A stretch of 64,000 nucleotides of DNA from Cryptomeria japonica (GCF_030272615.1 NC_081410.1:509440442-509504441), one strand, 5' to 3'; shown: positions 1-12,064, numbered from the stretch's first letter. Made by a program: numbers and translations. Notes: generated by a model from the letters alone, not told the origin.

Positions 1-890
1 GAGTGATGCGATGACCTAGTATGAGGCTAGGATTTATAAACTTCATTGTAGATGGGTGATATTCATAAGAATGTACTAATAAAACATAGTGCTATGATAG
101 ACCATATACAAGAGATTATTTTAAAATCCATGATATTTGGGTGTGTGTAATTCTTAGTAATAAATATATAATTTACATTATGATGTTCATCTTTATGAAA
201 TAATTTAAGGGTTTATGTTCTTTAATATGCAAACTAGACACATACTTTGAATGTTTCGGAGTAAGATTTCATACATAGAAAATAACAGAAATTGAGCTGC
301 TTGAGACTATTATAAAATTTGAATTCTAAACATAATGGTCGAAATCCCTCTTATGAAAATGAGCTGAGTCATTTTCACTTTTGCAAGTTTTATTTGAGAG
401 TGAAAATAATAATTTGACAGATGTAATTTTTTCTAATGAAAGGTTAAGATACATTTATAATAATCAATAAGAAAATCAAGGCTAGTTAGAGCATTGCATC
501 AATCTAGATCATGTGCTAAAAATGTAAACACAAAACATCTACATAAAATAATGTAAAATATTTTTTTTCAAAAGTATAGGATATATAAGGTTTTAATCTT
601 ACAGTATGATATAAAGACCTTGGTGGGTAACAAACTATAAAACATCTTTATTTTTCCTTAAACTTATGATTTCTAAAAAGAAAATTTGACATTTGATAAA
701 ATATTTGGTAAGAAATTACACATTTTTAAAAATAATAACTTATAATTTTAACCTTGATCAAACTTAAAGTAATAAATACTTATAGATAAGTTTTATGAAA
801 AAATTATATACTTTTAAATTTGAAAATTATCTATTTAAAATTTGAGTTGTATTTGATATTCAAAAAAAATTACAACACATATGTAATATA
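1..890. other. AT-rich intergenic sequence, no gene seen
   Basis: This stretch is very AT-rich, has stops in all frames and shows no recognisable domain, LTR end or RNA gene. It ends with ATATA at 886-890, which appears to be the left target-site duplication of the adjacent solo LTR. Confidence 0.6.
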
Positions 891-2147
891 TGTAGACATC
901 CAAAATTAATTAATTATTTATTTAATTATTTTTATCCTTTCTACGTAACTAATTGATTTAATTATGTTACCTTTATTCCTCTCAAAATTAATTAAATTTA
1001 ATTTAATTAATCCTATCACTATAGTCCAAATAATTGATAAATTAATTATTCTCCATTCTTCTAAGGTCCTTAAATTAATTAATTCTTCTAGATCCCCTTT
1101 TAGTTAATTAATGACAATTAATTAACTTAGTCATGTGATTCCAACAAATCAGCTTCTCTAATTCTTCATTAGCCTAATTAATTCTTCTAAAAGCCCACTT
1201 AACATTATTTCTTAATTTTTAATTCCTCTACTCATTCTCTCTCCTCTTGTCAAATCCTCCTACAAATCCCACTTGTCTCCTAATCTCTCATTAACCTACC
1301 TAATCACCTCCTTAATCATTTTCTAGTGGCTAATCCTCATGATTAGCCACCAAGTCAACCAAGAGCCATAAATGGCTAAGTCCACTTGTCCCCTCCTCAA
1401 CTTTCAACCTTAAATGCACCTAATTGGGTCATTTCAAGCAATTCAAAATCTCACACTCTTCCATGCCTCTCATCTTCCCAAGGAATTTTAAACTCCTTTT
1501 CCCATCTCCTTTTCCCATGCACTTCATTATTTGAGAATTTTTAATTCTCTTGTTAATCCCCCAATGAATTTTTAATTCCTTCTTGTCTTCCCAATGTAAT
1601 TGGGATATCTTCCCCATGTACATTGTGGAGTGTGGAGACAAGAAATTCCTTTATTGTAAATATCTTGGTCTCCACACCATGTCCTCTTAATCCATGTGTT
1701 CCATCTCCTCAATCTCCACCCTTGATTCATCTTCAATCTTGGCTATCCATTCCTCCCTCTTCCAATCTATAAATGGAAGTCTCCTCTCCTTCATTTTCCA
1801 TCTCCAATTTGTGCAATCTTATGCTATCCACATAGCCTTAGCAATCCATCAAGAGAATCACCACTATAGTCAAATATCCACTTAGCATCCATGGCATCCA
1901 CATCCATCATTTGAGTATTCACTATCCCCTCCATCCCTCTTTGTTGTACAATCTTGGAGAGAAATCCACATCAATTAAGAAGGGAAAATCCAAACAAGTG
2001 GAGCACAAGGGCACATCTTCACTTCATCAAGACCAATCCGAAGGAGAAGGTAAAAATACCAATGTAGAAATGGTTTTTTTTTTATGTTTTGAATGCTTTA
2101 TTTGAATATAACCATTGATTCTTTCTTTGTTGTTTTTCCCCTCTTCA
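891..2147 (+). mobile_element. Probable solo LTR of a Gypsy-type retrotransposon
   Basis: The segment starts TGTAGACATCC and ends CTCTTCA, so it has the TG...CA ends of an LTR. It is flanked by the same five bases, ATATA, at 886-890 and 2148-2152. Its layout is a TTAATTAA-rich 5' third, a pyrimidine-rich middle and a TATAAAT box near 1768. This is the same layout as the minus-strand LTR at 57097-58553, and the lengths are similar (1257 versus 1457 bp). No primer-binding site or polypurine tract adjoins it, which fits a solo LTR left by recombination. In such AT-rich DNA a 5-bp TSD could match by chance, so the exact ends are uncertain. Short open frames inside it (1429-1641 minus, 1694-1885 and 1911-2105 plus) have no protein character. 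Confidence 0.5.
1768..1774 (+). promoter_or_regulatory. TATA box of the solo LTR
   Basis: TATAAAT sits about two thirds of the way through the LTR in a pyrimidine-rich context, where a U3/R boundary would be expected. The minus-strand LTR at 57097-58553 has a comparable CCTATAAATAG motif. Confidence 0.4.
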
Positions 2148-2152
2148 ATATA

Positions 2153-2697
2153 ATCTTTATTCTTCTAGTTTATTATAATAAGAGATATTATGCATAAACA
2201 TCAAGGATTTTCATATTACTAATGTGTATATGGAAGCTAAAATATGATGAATATATATTCAAAAACTATTTGCAAAAAGAAATTGTATTATATTATTGTA
2301 AAATATTTACTAGACTTTTCAAAATAAAGAGAAAAAAATAGCATATTAAATACTGATTTTTTAAAATTAAAATTAAAATGTATATACAAAACTAAAATAT
2401 CTCTTCATATAAAACAAAGAAAATAAAATTTAAAAAATGCTTATTTGATGGGTATGTCTTGCACACTATTATATCCATCTCTAGGAGACTAGTCTTGCCT
2501 TATCTTGCATCATTGACACCCTAACTTGATATCCAAAATAAGTCCAAGACAAGGTTGAGAATCATTGGGTCGGTTATCAAAAAAATAAAATAAATATTCT
2601 AAAATAAAACAAATATTAAGTAAATAAAATACCTCTTCAAATAACTTCATAATAAACAATTCAATTAAAATAAATTATTTTTGACATAAAATAATTC
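2153..2697. other. AT-rich spacer, no gene seen
   Basis: This is AT-rich sequence with many stops between the solo LTR and the LINE. It ends in the left copy of the LINE target-site duplication. Confidence 0.6.
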
Positions 2698-2713
2698 AAA
2701 AATCATACAATAT
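2698..2713 (+). repeat. Left target-site duplication of the LINE
   Basis: AAAAATCATACAATAT occurs here and again at 9330-9345. A 16-bp perfect direct repeat on both sides of a reverse-transcriptase-coding block is the typical mark of target-primed reverse transcription. Confidence 0.9.
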
Positions 2714-3378
2714 AGGAGGAGAAGGCATCCAGCACGGAGGACATTAACCCTTGCGATTTGCTTGTGGAAAACGAGATTCACTTTCTTGGCAAATTTATTT
2801 CAAAGAGCATATTGAAATGGATTGAGTTTGAAGTGGCTGGATATAGTCCCATACAATCACTTTTGATTTTTTTTATGGAAAAACAGACAAATCGAGGGTG
2901 AATTCAGATGTGAAAATAGAATGATGAAATGGACAGAAATATTACCGTCAACAGTGCAAAATGGGCAGAGTTTGAGGCAGAGATATTAGTGTGTGAAATA
3001 TGATGAAAGTTGTGCAGATTAAAATCAGTAGTTTGGTGTTGAAAGGACCTGTGAAAGTAAACCCCTATTTTTGTATGTGGAGAAAGTTATAGCCATCTGA
3101 ACAAATGCTAGCGATCTCAGGGAACGGTAGAAATTTTACAAAATATGATTTGATTCGGAGATGGGGTCTGCAAATTCGGCGATTGCAAATCTGACATCTG
3201 TGAACCTCGGGGCCTACAAGTGCTAAGTTTGGTTGTCTGTAAGTTGATCAAGGCAACTGTGGTGATGTGGACACCGCGACATCTTTGTGGAGGGGTTAAT
3301 TCTCCTCCACCCAGTTTGAAACCCCTCTCCACTGCTATTTCCTTCTGTTTGCATATTTAATTCTGCACTTCATTTAAT

Positions 3379-5115
3379 TTGCAACTCCCCCCACCTACCT
3401 GGTTGCTCGTGTGGATTAATCTTTGGCTCCCTATGGAGTCAGAATCGGATGGTGGTGCAATTAATGACCCTAAATCCGCAGACCAATCTAAATCTCCGCC
3501 AAAGAAATCTTTCGCTGAAACCATCTCCCTGCCTGCAAATGGAGTGAACCCTAACACGCGATTTTCTAAGGCTCCTGGCAAAGAAAGATCCGGTGAAGTA
3601 GGTAAGTGCCCTAGCACTATCTTGGGCTCCTTCTGCATTTCGCCCAATTTGGAAATATTGAATGAAATTGCCTCAAAAAAGACTAGGTTAAGTAATACGA
3701 CCATTTTCTTCTCATGTGTTGATGTCGAGAAATGCCCACCTAGGAAAGTTTTAGACGACTGGTTTCATAACCTCTGGAATTTAAAATTAGGTCTTAAAAT
3801 ATCTTTTTGTAGACAAATTCAAAAGGGTCTCTACCTTATTTTCTTTAATTCTCACGAGGCTCAAAGGGAGGCACTAAAGCATCAATACTGGACAATTGGA
3901 AATACTTCCTTCTATGCCCTAGCTTGGTCTCCAGAGGCGGTCTGTGATGAGGTTCTCGCACTGTCCTCCCTAAGGTGGGTCATCCTCAAGGATGTACCCC
4001 CCTTCTTTTGGTGTTTTCTTCCACAGTTAATGGAACCCTTTGGAAAAATGATCTGTATTGATGAAACGGCCCGCCTTGTCCCTGACCTAGATGCCAGAAT
4101 GCTTGTATTGATCAAGCCAGGGATTGATATCCCACCATCTTTAACCCTAAACGTCAATGAAGAAACCTTTGTCTGCCCTATTGAAATGCTTGGTGGATTA
4201 AATGAATGCTTTCTCTACAAAAAAGAAGGGCATCTTCAAAAAAATTGCCCAATCATTAATTGCAAGAATCATAAACCCAGCAGTAACTCATCTGATGCCC
4301 CCACGAACCCTAGATCCAAGATTTCTCAACACTCATCCACTCCGCTCCCTGTTAATGAAGAAGTCGCTATTCCCACCACCAATTCTTCATAATTAAAACC
4401 CATGCACATTGATCACTCATCCCTTGTCTCTGATCACCTCGGTTCGGCCTCTGACCCACCAATTGGTCCTCCAGAATCGCCCTCTGACTATTTTCAGTTG
4501 GTCACTTCAAGAAAGTGTAGGAGGAAAAGTAGAAACTAGAATGCCCCTAATCAAAGCCTTCCTTCTATCCCATCTATCAGCCAAACAACGGGCATCTGTG
4601 ATTGCCCCCTCCCTTCAAATATTAGCTCACCCGCTCCCGCTCGAACCTCGACAAACTCTGTGGTAAAGAAAATGGTTAAGAAACTTGAGAACCCTAGTCG
4701 GAGTGTTGATGTTGCTAGCACCAGTGATAACCCTACAAGTGCGATGATCAGATCTGAAACCCCCAAGAATTCAGACTCCTCATTACCTGTAGGGCTTACC
4801 CCTAAAGTTAACATCACCAACCCTTCGATAGTCTCTATGCTCAAAGAGTTAAAAGATAATCATGTTACTGAAGTAATCTACGCCAATAAGGGTCTTGAAA
4901 AAATTAGGTCTAGCACAGTGCTCCTTGGCTTTCCAAACTCCCAGATGTCTGGGTTCGACATAGGAGGAATTGCAGATACTAGAAATGAACCATCTGAAGT
5001 TAGTGAAGATGAGGACGACCTTATAAAAGGATCCTCCTTAACAAACAAAAAAGGTAGGCCTATGGGCTCCAAGAATAAAAAGAAGTCTGGAGATCCTTGC
5101 GGTCTCCCTAGTTGA
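3379..5115 (+). pseudogene. LINE ORF1 (RNA-binding protein), two in-frame stops
   Basis: In plant L1 elements ORF1 makes a nucleic-acid-binding protein that packages the element RNA. One frame runs from ATG 3379 to the stop at 5115 (about 579 codons) and is broken only by TAA at 4390 and TAG at 4537. A second ATG at 3436 is an equally plausible start. Residues about 100-260 resemble the N-terminal DUF4283-type domain of plant LINE ORF1. A CCHC zinc knuckle follows at C277-x2-Y280-x4-H285-x4-C290. The second cysteine is tyrosine, which a single G-to-A change (TGC to TAC) explains. The C-terminal third is Ser/Pro-rich and ends in a basic KKGRPMGSKNKKK tail. The protein is non-functional as it stands. 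Confidence 0.8.
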
Positions 5116-5136
5116 ACTTCCTAACCCTCCTCTCTA

Positions 5137-8100
5137 ATGAAATACATCTCTTGGAATATAAGAGGCCTTGAGTCACTTGATAGGAAGTTTGTCATCAAAA
5201 GCTCTCTGAGCAACCACAAGAACATAGATTTCCTGATGCTACAAGAACTTAAATCCGTGGGCTTCCATCTTGACAGCTCACTTGACTTTATCTAGAGAGT
5301 TGCAATCAAAATTTGCACCAACCACCTGAAAGGAAAGGGAGGAGTTGGCCATCTTATCTCCCCCAAGTGGGCAAGTAACATAAAGGATAAAGGGATCTCC
5401 CCTTGCAATAGAGCAACCTGGGCTACCCTAGATATTAGGGGCTCCAGCTTTGGCATTTTCTCTATCTACACACCTAATGACTACAAGGAAAGAGTGTTCC
5501 TTTGGATCTAGCTGACTTCCCTCCCAAGTATCCCCTGCATAGTGGCTAGTGACTTCAATATGATTGAGCATCAAGATGACAAGGCTGGGGGACTTCCTTT
5601 TGAATGAAAAAATGCAAAAAAACCCCACTGGGACAAACTTAAATAAAAACTCCAATTATTTGACCCCCTCGAGGGCACTAAAACTGTTGCTTCTAACCTA
5701 TGGTACACTTGGTACAATTTTCAACAGGGCTTCAATCGTATTTACTCTAGACTGGACATATTTTATGCTAACAATGACTTCTTCTCCTTCTCCCCTAACC
5801 ACTTGGGGAGTGCAGTTGTTGTCCTGCCAGTTACCCTTTCTGACCATTTCCCTATCCTTACATTCATTAACACTAGAAACGCTATCCCCATCAGCAGCCC
5901 CTATAGCAAGAAATTTATTCTCAACACCTTCCTCCTCAAAGACCAAGATGTTCTAGGTGCCCTTAAGGTGGTCAGGTTCTTTAACCTTCAGCCTCAGCCT
6001 CCCCAATCCTGCACTCTCAGGTGGACAAGGAATGTCTCCTCCTGGCAGAAAGTACTCCAAACCATTGGCCAAAAGAAAGCCAAGGACTCTAGAGCCATAG
6101 AAAAAACTCTCACCCTTCGCCTCCAATCCCTAGAGTAGGATATTCAGACTAACCCCTCCTCCCCCATCTTGACCAAGCATGTCTCTAAAGCCAGAGATAT
6201 CCTCAGAAAGCACCAGCAGCTTGAAATCAGGGGAGCCTTCATTAGAGCCCGCAACCACCGGCTCCAATTCGGAGATAAAGGCTCCAAAATCTTCTTTAAC
6301 CTCCTTAAGTAGAAACAAAATAGGAAAAAAATTGATAGAATAACTGTAGACAACAAGGAACTCTTGGATCTCAATGATATCAAAGAGGCCTTTGAAATGT
6401 TCTATAGAACTCTCTTTACCTTAGAAGATAATGAGGCCTCAAAAGAGGCTCGACACAAATGTAGTACCATCATCCCTAAAAGGATCTCTGATGGTGATGC
6501 TCTCCTCCTCAAAGCCAGGATCTCTATACAAGAAATTGCCAATGCCATTAAAGCCCTCAAGGATAATAAGGCCCCAGGCCCCGATGGTCTCCCTGCGGAG
6601 TTCTACAAAGCCAATCTTGATTGGGTCACGCATGACCTCTATGACATATACAATGAAGCTCTTGACAATGGCACTCTAGGGGAATTCATAAATAAAGGTA
6701 TTGTTAAACTCATCCCTAAAGATGGAGACAAAGTGCTCATTAAGAACTGGAGGCCAATCACCCTCCTCAACGTCTCCTATAAAATCCTTGCCAAAGCCTT
6801 AGCTACCCGCCTTGAAAAGATTCTTCCAAAATTCATTTTCTCTACGCAAACTGGATTCATTAAAGGTAGGTACATATTAGAAAACCTTGTCACTAGCTGG
6901 GAATCCATGGAATGGGCTAGAACCTCTAACCAAGACGCTGCCATGTTCCTTCTAGACTTTGAGAAAGCCTATGACAGAGTCAAGTGGGATTTCATCCTCA
7001 TGATGCTTTGAGCTTTTGGCTTCCCTAACAAGTTTTGTGACTATGCCTAAATTCTCCTCAAAGATGCTTCCGTCATGATTGAAGTTAATGGAACCCTATC
7101 CCAGCCTATTCCTCTCTCTAGATCTATAAGGTAGGGCTGCCCTCTTGCCCCTACTCTGTTTGTTATTGCCTCAGATGCCCTCTTCTATCTCCTTAGAGAT
7201 GATACTCTATCTCCTAGAGTCCATGGCATCACGCTGCCAGATAACTCTGAATTGTTGAATATCCAATTTGCTGATGATACCTCTCTTTTCCTGAAGCTCT
7301 CCAGGCAAAACGTAGATTCCCTCAACCTAAAAATTGACACCTTCAGTAAAGCCTTTGGAGCCAGGATCTCCAGCTCCAAATCTATTTTACTTCGCTGGAA
7401 GGATGAACCTCCAGACTGGCTACAACAAGATGGGTACTCATGGGGAGGACCCAGCATGATTGTCAAATATCTCGGTATCCCCTTCTCTATCTCCTCCTCT
7501 CTTCGGGACATGTGGACCTGGGTTAAGGGGAAAATTGATAAGAATCTCAACAAGTGGGACAATAGGATCCTCTCCCTAGCAGGTAGGGTTCAAGTATGTC
7601 AAAAAATCTTATCCTCATACAATATCTACTACTCTTTAGTTTCGATGTTCAACAACTATCAAATTTATGAAATTCAAAAGGCTATCAGGTGCTTTCTCTA
7701 GTCTAATGGTAAGGGAAAAAAAAAGGCCCATGCGGTAAAATGGCCCTGGTGCCACTTAGATAAAAAAACTTGGAGGTTTGGGCCTTAAGGATCTTAAGTT
7801 GCAAGGAATCTCCCTTGCCGCCAAATGGATATTTCATGCACTAGATGGGCAAGAACCTTGGAAGATTCTTATCAGAAACAACATTCAAAATGGATTCCCA
7901 AAGGCTGCCAAAATCATGGAAAGCCCTCCCACTCAGTGATCTACTTGCTGGAAGTTTCTCGGTGTCTGTCCAAGGCACTTGGGTCTTTAAGTCCATCTGG
8001 ACAGCCTAGGAACATGTGCATAGACTTATCTGCAACTCTACCATTGACTGTGACAATACTATACATGGTGAAAGGTCAATTTGGTGGAACCTCCACCACA

Positions 8101-9173
8101 ACTCTAAGCCACTGGCATTAACCCAAGGCTATTATGCTAGATTCTGGCATAATAAGGGGATCAAGTATCTTATGGATATCCTAGAAAACAACCTCATCAC
8201 TTGGGAGGAACTTAGTAGTAAATTTAATCTCCCTACTTCGCATAAGAGGACCTACAATATGATTAGGAATTCCTGTAACACCCTCAATCTCCCTAAGAAC
8301 ACTCATGTCGACACCCATAGGTACCTCTCATTCCTTTGGAAGGATGGTTCCCCCCTCCCTAAAACTAAATCGAAAGCTATCTACAACCTACTTAACCAGG
8401 ACACCTCTGTGATCGACCATGTCAACACCCTATGGAATGTCCACCTCAACCCTACCGCCTAGTATAAAACCTTTGAGAACCTTTGGAAATCTCCCACCCC
8501 CCCTAAGATCAAGTGTTTCAAATGGCAGCTGTTACTAGATAGATTGCCTATTAGGAATAATCTAGCTGCATATGATCTCTGTTCTATATGCAATAAACCT
8601 AAATCTACTCGACACATCTTCCTTGACTGCCCTTTTGCTAGGGAGATCTGGTTAATGTTTGGAATATCCATTACTGAGCATGTCTTTACTTATGATATAG
8701 TTACTGGTTTCGTCCATAATCTTAAAAAGGATGCTAACTTAATTTGGCAAATTTTGTCCTCTTTTATCCTTTGGTTTATTTGGAAACTCAGAAATGAGGA
8801 GAAGTTCCAAGGTAATCCTAGGGAACTTACTGGTTTTCTTAAAAAACCAACACATTATAAAATTGTTGTACAGGTTTGCTTCCTGATGAATGTTGAACGA
8901 AACAAACTCTTACGGTTCCTCAAAGAAGGTCGAGCCACCATGTTTATATACGAGATGCAAGATGGTTATGAATGGGCAAGGATCACAGAAAATCAAACTG
9001 CCTTCGAGAGTGCAGTTAAGAAACTGATTAAAGAACTCCAAGATACCAGAGCTCCGCCCTTCAACAAGGTTGACATGTGCATACAAATCATGGAAAGGAA
9101 GAAGGTGGTCTGGATGGAAGGACCACAGGGGTGGACCACATGGCTGGAAGACCACGATGAAATCCTCCTCTAG
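5137..9173 (+). pseudogene. LINE ORF2 (endonuclease-reverse transcriptase), many stops and one frameshift
   Basis: ORF2 nicks the target DNA and reverse-transcribes the element RNA at the nick. An APE-type endonuclease opens the frame at ATG 5137 (MKYISWNIRGL), with SDFN near residue 137, a RLD motif and SDHFP near residue 235. The reverse transcriptase follows with NKAPGPDGLPAEF (about 6570), NWRPITLLN (about 6750), QTGFIKGR, an FEKAYDRV block (about 6960) and the catalytic FADD at about 7265. A zinc-binding zf-RVT-like domain lies near 8470-8650 (CSICNKPKSTRHIFLDCPF). Stops include 5293, 5509, 5605, 5644, 6136, 6310, 7009 and the IR*GCPLAP site near 7132, where the family has Gln. The frame shifts between 7701 and about 7760. 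The family is certain; the function is lost. Confidence 0.9.
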
Positions 9174-9329
9174 TTCCTTATGGCAGCAAGTACAACTTTA
9201 TTTTGGAGCTTTCTTTTAGTACATTGTATATGACACTCGTCTAGTTCTTTTTGGTTTAACTATTGAGGCCCTGCCTCCCCTGAACTCATCTGTATAAACA
9301 TCTTTTTTGGTCTCTCGATTTATAATATA

Positions 9330-9345
9330 AAAAATCATACAATAT
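9330..9345 (+). repeat. Right target-site duplication of the LINE
   Basis: This is a perfect copy of AAAAATCATACAATAT seen at 2698-2713. Confidence 0.9.
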
Positions 9346-9365
9346 TTTTAGATAAATAAATTTAA

Positions 9366-9506
9366 GATACCTATATTATTTTATATAGATAACCTTAATG
9401 GATTGCTCATATAAAGTATTTTACATCAATATATTCGATACCTATACTATTTTATATAGATAACCTTAAGATATTGCTCATATAAAGTATTTTACATCAA
9501 TATAAT
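9366..9506. repeat. Two tandem copies of a 71-bp unit
   Basis: The unit starting GATACCTATA at 9366 is repeated from 9437 with few changes. Both copies contain TTTTATATAGATAACCTTAA and then GCTCATATAAAGTATTTTAC. The repeat lies in AT-rich DNA and encodes nothing. Confidence 0.85.
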
Positions 9507-9651
9507 CTTAAATAAATACTTACAATAAAATATTGATAAACATTAGACACAATATAATCATTCAATTAGAAAAGAAAACATTTGAATTAAAAAGAGATTA
9601 ATTATATTCAAAATTAAGCTTTAAATCATCCTTATACTTTAAAAATTCTTT

Positions 9652-9922
9652 ACTATTCATATTTATTTACCTTCCTTTATCTTATACAATTTTCTTCTAA
9701 CCAATTTCGAAAAAGTATAAATAAAAGCCTTAAAACCATTTTGACTTTCAAAATTTTACTCAAATTTTATAACTACTTTAACTATGCTTAACTATTCATA
9801 TCTATTTACATTCCTTTACCTTCTACAATTTTCTTTAAACCAATTTCTAAGAAGTATAAATTGTAAAAAGAGACGCCTTAAAACCTTTTTGACTTTCAAA
9901 ATTTTACTCACAATTTATAATA
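9652..9922. repeat. Two diverged copies of a ~130-bp unit
   Basis: ACTATTCATATTTATTTAC at 9652 recurs as ACTATTCATATCTATTTAC at 9791. Both copies continue through a CAATTTTCTT tract, an AACCAATTTC motif and a shared TTTGACTTTCAAAATTTTAC block. The period is about 139 bp. This is a local duplication in AT-rich upstream DNA with no coding potential. Confidence 0.75.
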
Positions 9923-10547
9923 ATTTAAGAACCATATCAAAGGATAAATTTGACCATTAAAAGTTTAACATGGATTTTTAATCTTTTGACGTATAAATGT
10001 TTATCATGGATTTTTAATAAGAGCCCTGAACATCTTTTAACATTTGACCAAAGGTTGTAAGATTGAAATTAAATATATTAATCAAACATAAACTATAAAC
10101 TATTAAAGTCAAAAGTATCCTTTCTGACCATTAACATATTTTAATTGAAAGATAAATATTATATTTTACAGGGGCCCAAATCATCCCCAACTCCAATATA
10201 AAGCGAAGGTCCAGAACTGTTGTAGCATCTCTTTAAACTTGTGTAAAGCATTGTCTGCCAATAAAGTCTAAATTATTGAATGGTCGGTATGCGGGACAGA
10301 AGACTTTCAACATAAATCGTTTTCATTTAGTTCAGCGCTATCGCCGTTTGTCTGGTCATTATTTGCGCCTATTTCCAGAATTCCCCTTTTCCATTTACAC
10401 GTAAGCTCCTGCAAATTGTAGGACGGCCGCCCATAATTCCTGTGTCTCATCAAGAAGCCACTTGTCTTCCGTCCATACGCGAAACTTGGTTTCCATTTAT
10501 AATCAAATGTGACGACTCCATTACGCAACACACAACTGATAGGCGGC
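9923..10547. other. Upstream region of the WD40 gene
   Basis: No gene is seen here. The sequence is AT-rich up to about 10160 and then becomes GC-richer towards the WD40 gene, consistent with the start of its promoter. Short minus-strand frames at 10307-10689 show no domain and are likely chance. Confidence 0.5.
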
Positions 10548-10557
10548 TATTTAAATA
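10548..10557 (+). promoter_or_regulatory. Candidate TATA box of the WD40 gene
   Basis: TATTTAAATA stands alone in a relatively GC-rich context (AGGCGGC before it), 191 bp upstream of the start codon. That would give a 5' leader of roughly 160 bases. This is inference from sequence and spacing only; a weaker TTTTATACAAG lies closer, near 10710. Confidence 0.3.
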
Positions 10558-10747
10558 TTTGTAACGAGATTTCAGAGCTTCAGAAACTCCAACACGCGTA
10601 CAACTTGGCTTCGAAGGATTGTACAGTTGTTGTCCCGAATTCGGACAGTTGTTCACCCAGAAGTCTAATTTAACCAGGTGATTGAGCACCTGGACTGTAT
10701 TCTGTTAGTTTTTATACAAGCTTTTCTTTTGTTCTGTCAATTGAGAA

Positions 10748-12064
10748 ATGGAACCAAAGAATATGAAGAAAATGCTTTCGAGTTTTCTGAAATCCGAGCC
10801 GAGCCTGCGGTTCCCCGACAATTGTTCTTCGTCGGAGGAAAGTTTTGTGATGAAGAGAGAGCCGGCGAGCTCTGGTTTTCTTCTCGGGTCTCCGGGAAAG
10901 TTTGCTCCGGTTTCACCATACGCAATGTCGCCGTGGAACAACGGGTCTCCGTCGCCGGGAGCTCTGTCTCCATGGCAGTCGCCGGTTGTAGGTCCTTTGT
11001 TGGATGGGCGGTCATATGGATGCATTGGCACCATGGTCAGACAAGACGGCCATGTTTATGCGCTTGCGATTTCGTCTGGCGGCGGCCTTCTCTACACGGG
11101 GTCCGAGAGCCAAAACATTCGTGTATGGAAGCAGCCGAATCTGTCCGAGAAAGGATGCTTGAGATCCGGAACAGGGTCCGTGAAGGCTATTGTGACAGTC
11201 GGCGACAGAGTTTTCAGTGCGCACAGCGACCACAAGATTCGTATATGGAGAAAGGGGAAAAGAATGGGGACGCTACCGACGGTGAAGGATCAGCTTCAGA
11301 ATTCTGTTGATCCCAGAAATTTCGTTCATGTTCGTCGGCATCATAAGGCTCTGTGGATCAAGCACGTTGATGTGATTTCTTCCCTGGCTGTGAACGAGGA
11401 ACAGGGTGTGTTGTATTCGGGATCGTGGGATAAGACTGTTAAAGTATGGAGGATGTCCGATTGGAAATGTGTGGAGTCGATTCAGGCTCACCACGATGCT
11501 GTCAATTGTCTGGCCGTCGGACCTGGTGAGTTGCTCTTCACCGGTTCCGCCGACTGTACGGTTAAGGTATGGAGAAGGTTTAAGGGCAAGCATGTTCTAA
11601 TCCAGACTCTGGATCTTCAGCACTGTGCTGTAAATGGGGTCGCCGTGAGTCCCGATGGAGGGATTCTGTATGCCGGTTCGGCTGATGGGATTGTCAATTA
11701 CTGGGTTAAAGAGAAGACTTCGAGCTTTTTTCGGGACGGGGGATTTATTCGGGGGCACAGGTTTGCTGTTCTGTGCGTTACAACGGTTTCGAATCTTGTG
11801 TTCAGTGGTTCGGCGGATAAGACTTTACGGGTGTGGAGAAGGGATGCCGGTGATTTTCATACCTGTTTGGCAGTGCTGGAGGGCCATGGCGGACCCGTCA
11901 AATCCATCGCAGCTACCATGGATGTTTTGAATGGTTCTGCTTGTGTTTATAGCGGAAGTATGGACCGTTCGGTGAAAGTGTGGAGGATTCAGTGTGACAA
12001 TGCGGGTCCTCAGATAAATCCCGTGCTGTCGCCCGCCTGGGTCCAACAGAAGTTGGGACACTAG
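10748..12064 (+). CDS. JINGUBANG-like WD40-repeat protein
   Basis: This is an intact single-exon frame of 438 residues. Residues 1-90 form a Ser/Pro-rich disordered N-terminus with repeated SP motifs (SPYAMSPWNNGSPSPGALSPW). Seven WD40 repeats follow, ending at IRVWK (127), IRIWR (168), VKVWR (235), VKVWR (276), VNYWV (320), LRVWR (364) and VKVWR (413), enough for one seven-bladed propeller. A spacer at about 170-205 separates blades 2 and 3. The order, the GSWDKTVKVWR-type blades and the absence of introns match plant JINGUBANG-type proteins. In Arabidopsis the founding member restrains pollen germination and tube growth, acting as a protein-interaction platform. Whether this gene shares that role is inference. 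The first ATG followed by a K/S-rich start is chosen; an upstream out-of-phase frame across 10678-11310 is a shadow. A broken duplicate of its 3' half lies at 19306. Confidence 0.9.
   Translation: MEPKNMKKMLSSFLKSEPSLRFPDNCSSSEESFVMKREPASSGFLLGSPGKFAPVSPYAMSPWNNGSPSPGALSPWQSPVVGPLLDGRSYGCIGTMVRQDGHVYALAISSGGGLLYTGSESQNIRVWKQPNLSEKGCLRSGTGSVKAIVTVGDRVFSAHSDHKIRIWRKGKRMGTLPTVKDQLQNSVDPRNFVHVRRHHKALWIKHVDVISSLAVNEEQGVLYSGSWDKTVKVWRMSDWKCVESIQAHHDAVNCLAVGPGELLFTGSADCTVKVWRRFKGKHVLIQTLDLQHCAVNGVAVSPDGGILYAGSADGIVNYWVKEKTSSFFRDGGFIRGHRFAVLCVTTVSNLVFSGSADKTLRVWRRDAGDFHTCLAVLEGHGGPVKSIAATMDVLNGSACVYSGSMDRSVKVWRIQCDNAGPQINPVLSPAWVQQKLGH

Larger units (their letters stand above)
2714..9329 (+). mobile_element. 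Full-length, inactivated L1-type LINE
   Basis: This 6.6-kb non-LTR retrotransposon is bounded by a 16-bp perfect TSD (2698-2713 and 9330-9345). From left to right it holds a leader of about 0.66 kb, ORF1 (3379-5115) with a nucleic-acid-binding region, a 21-base spacer, ORF2 (5137-9173) with endonuclease, reverse transcriptase and a zinc-binding C-terminus, and a short 3' UTR. The 3' tail is only a short A-rich run next to the TSD rather than a long poly(A), which suggests age and tail erosion. Both ORFs carry several in-frame stops, and ORF2 also has a frameshift, so it cannot move on its own. The 5' end appears complete because the leader precedes ORF1 and abuts the TSD. Plant L1 elements share this two-ORF layout. 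Confidence 0.92.

Noticed and set aside
10705-11034. Minus-strand frames opposite the WD40 gene
   Set aside because: These are antisense shadows of the Ser/Pro-rich N-terminus.
10678-11310. 210-residue plus-strand frame overlapping the start of the WD40 gene
   Set aside because: It overlaps the WD40 coding region in another phase, has no domain, and its length follows from the GC-rich coding sequence.
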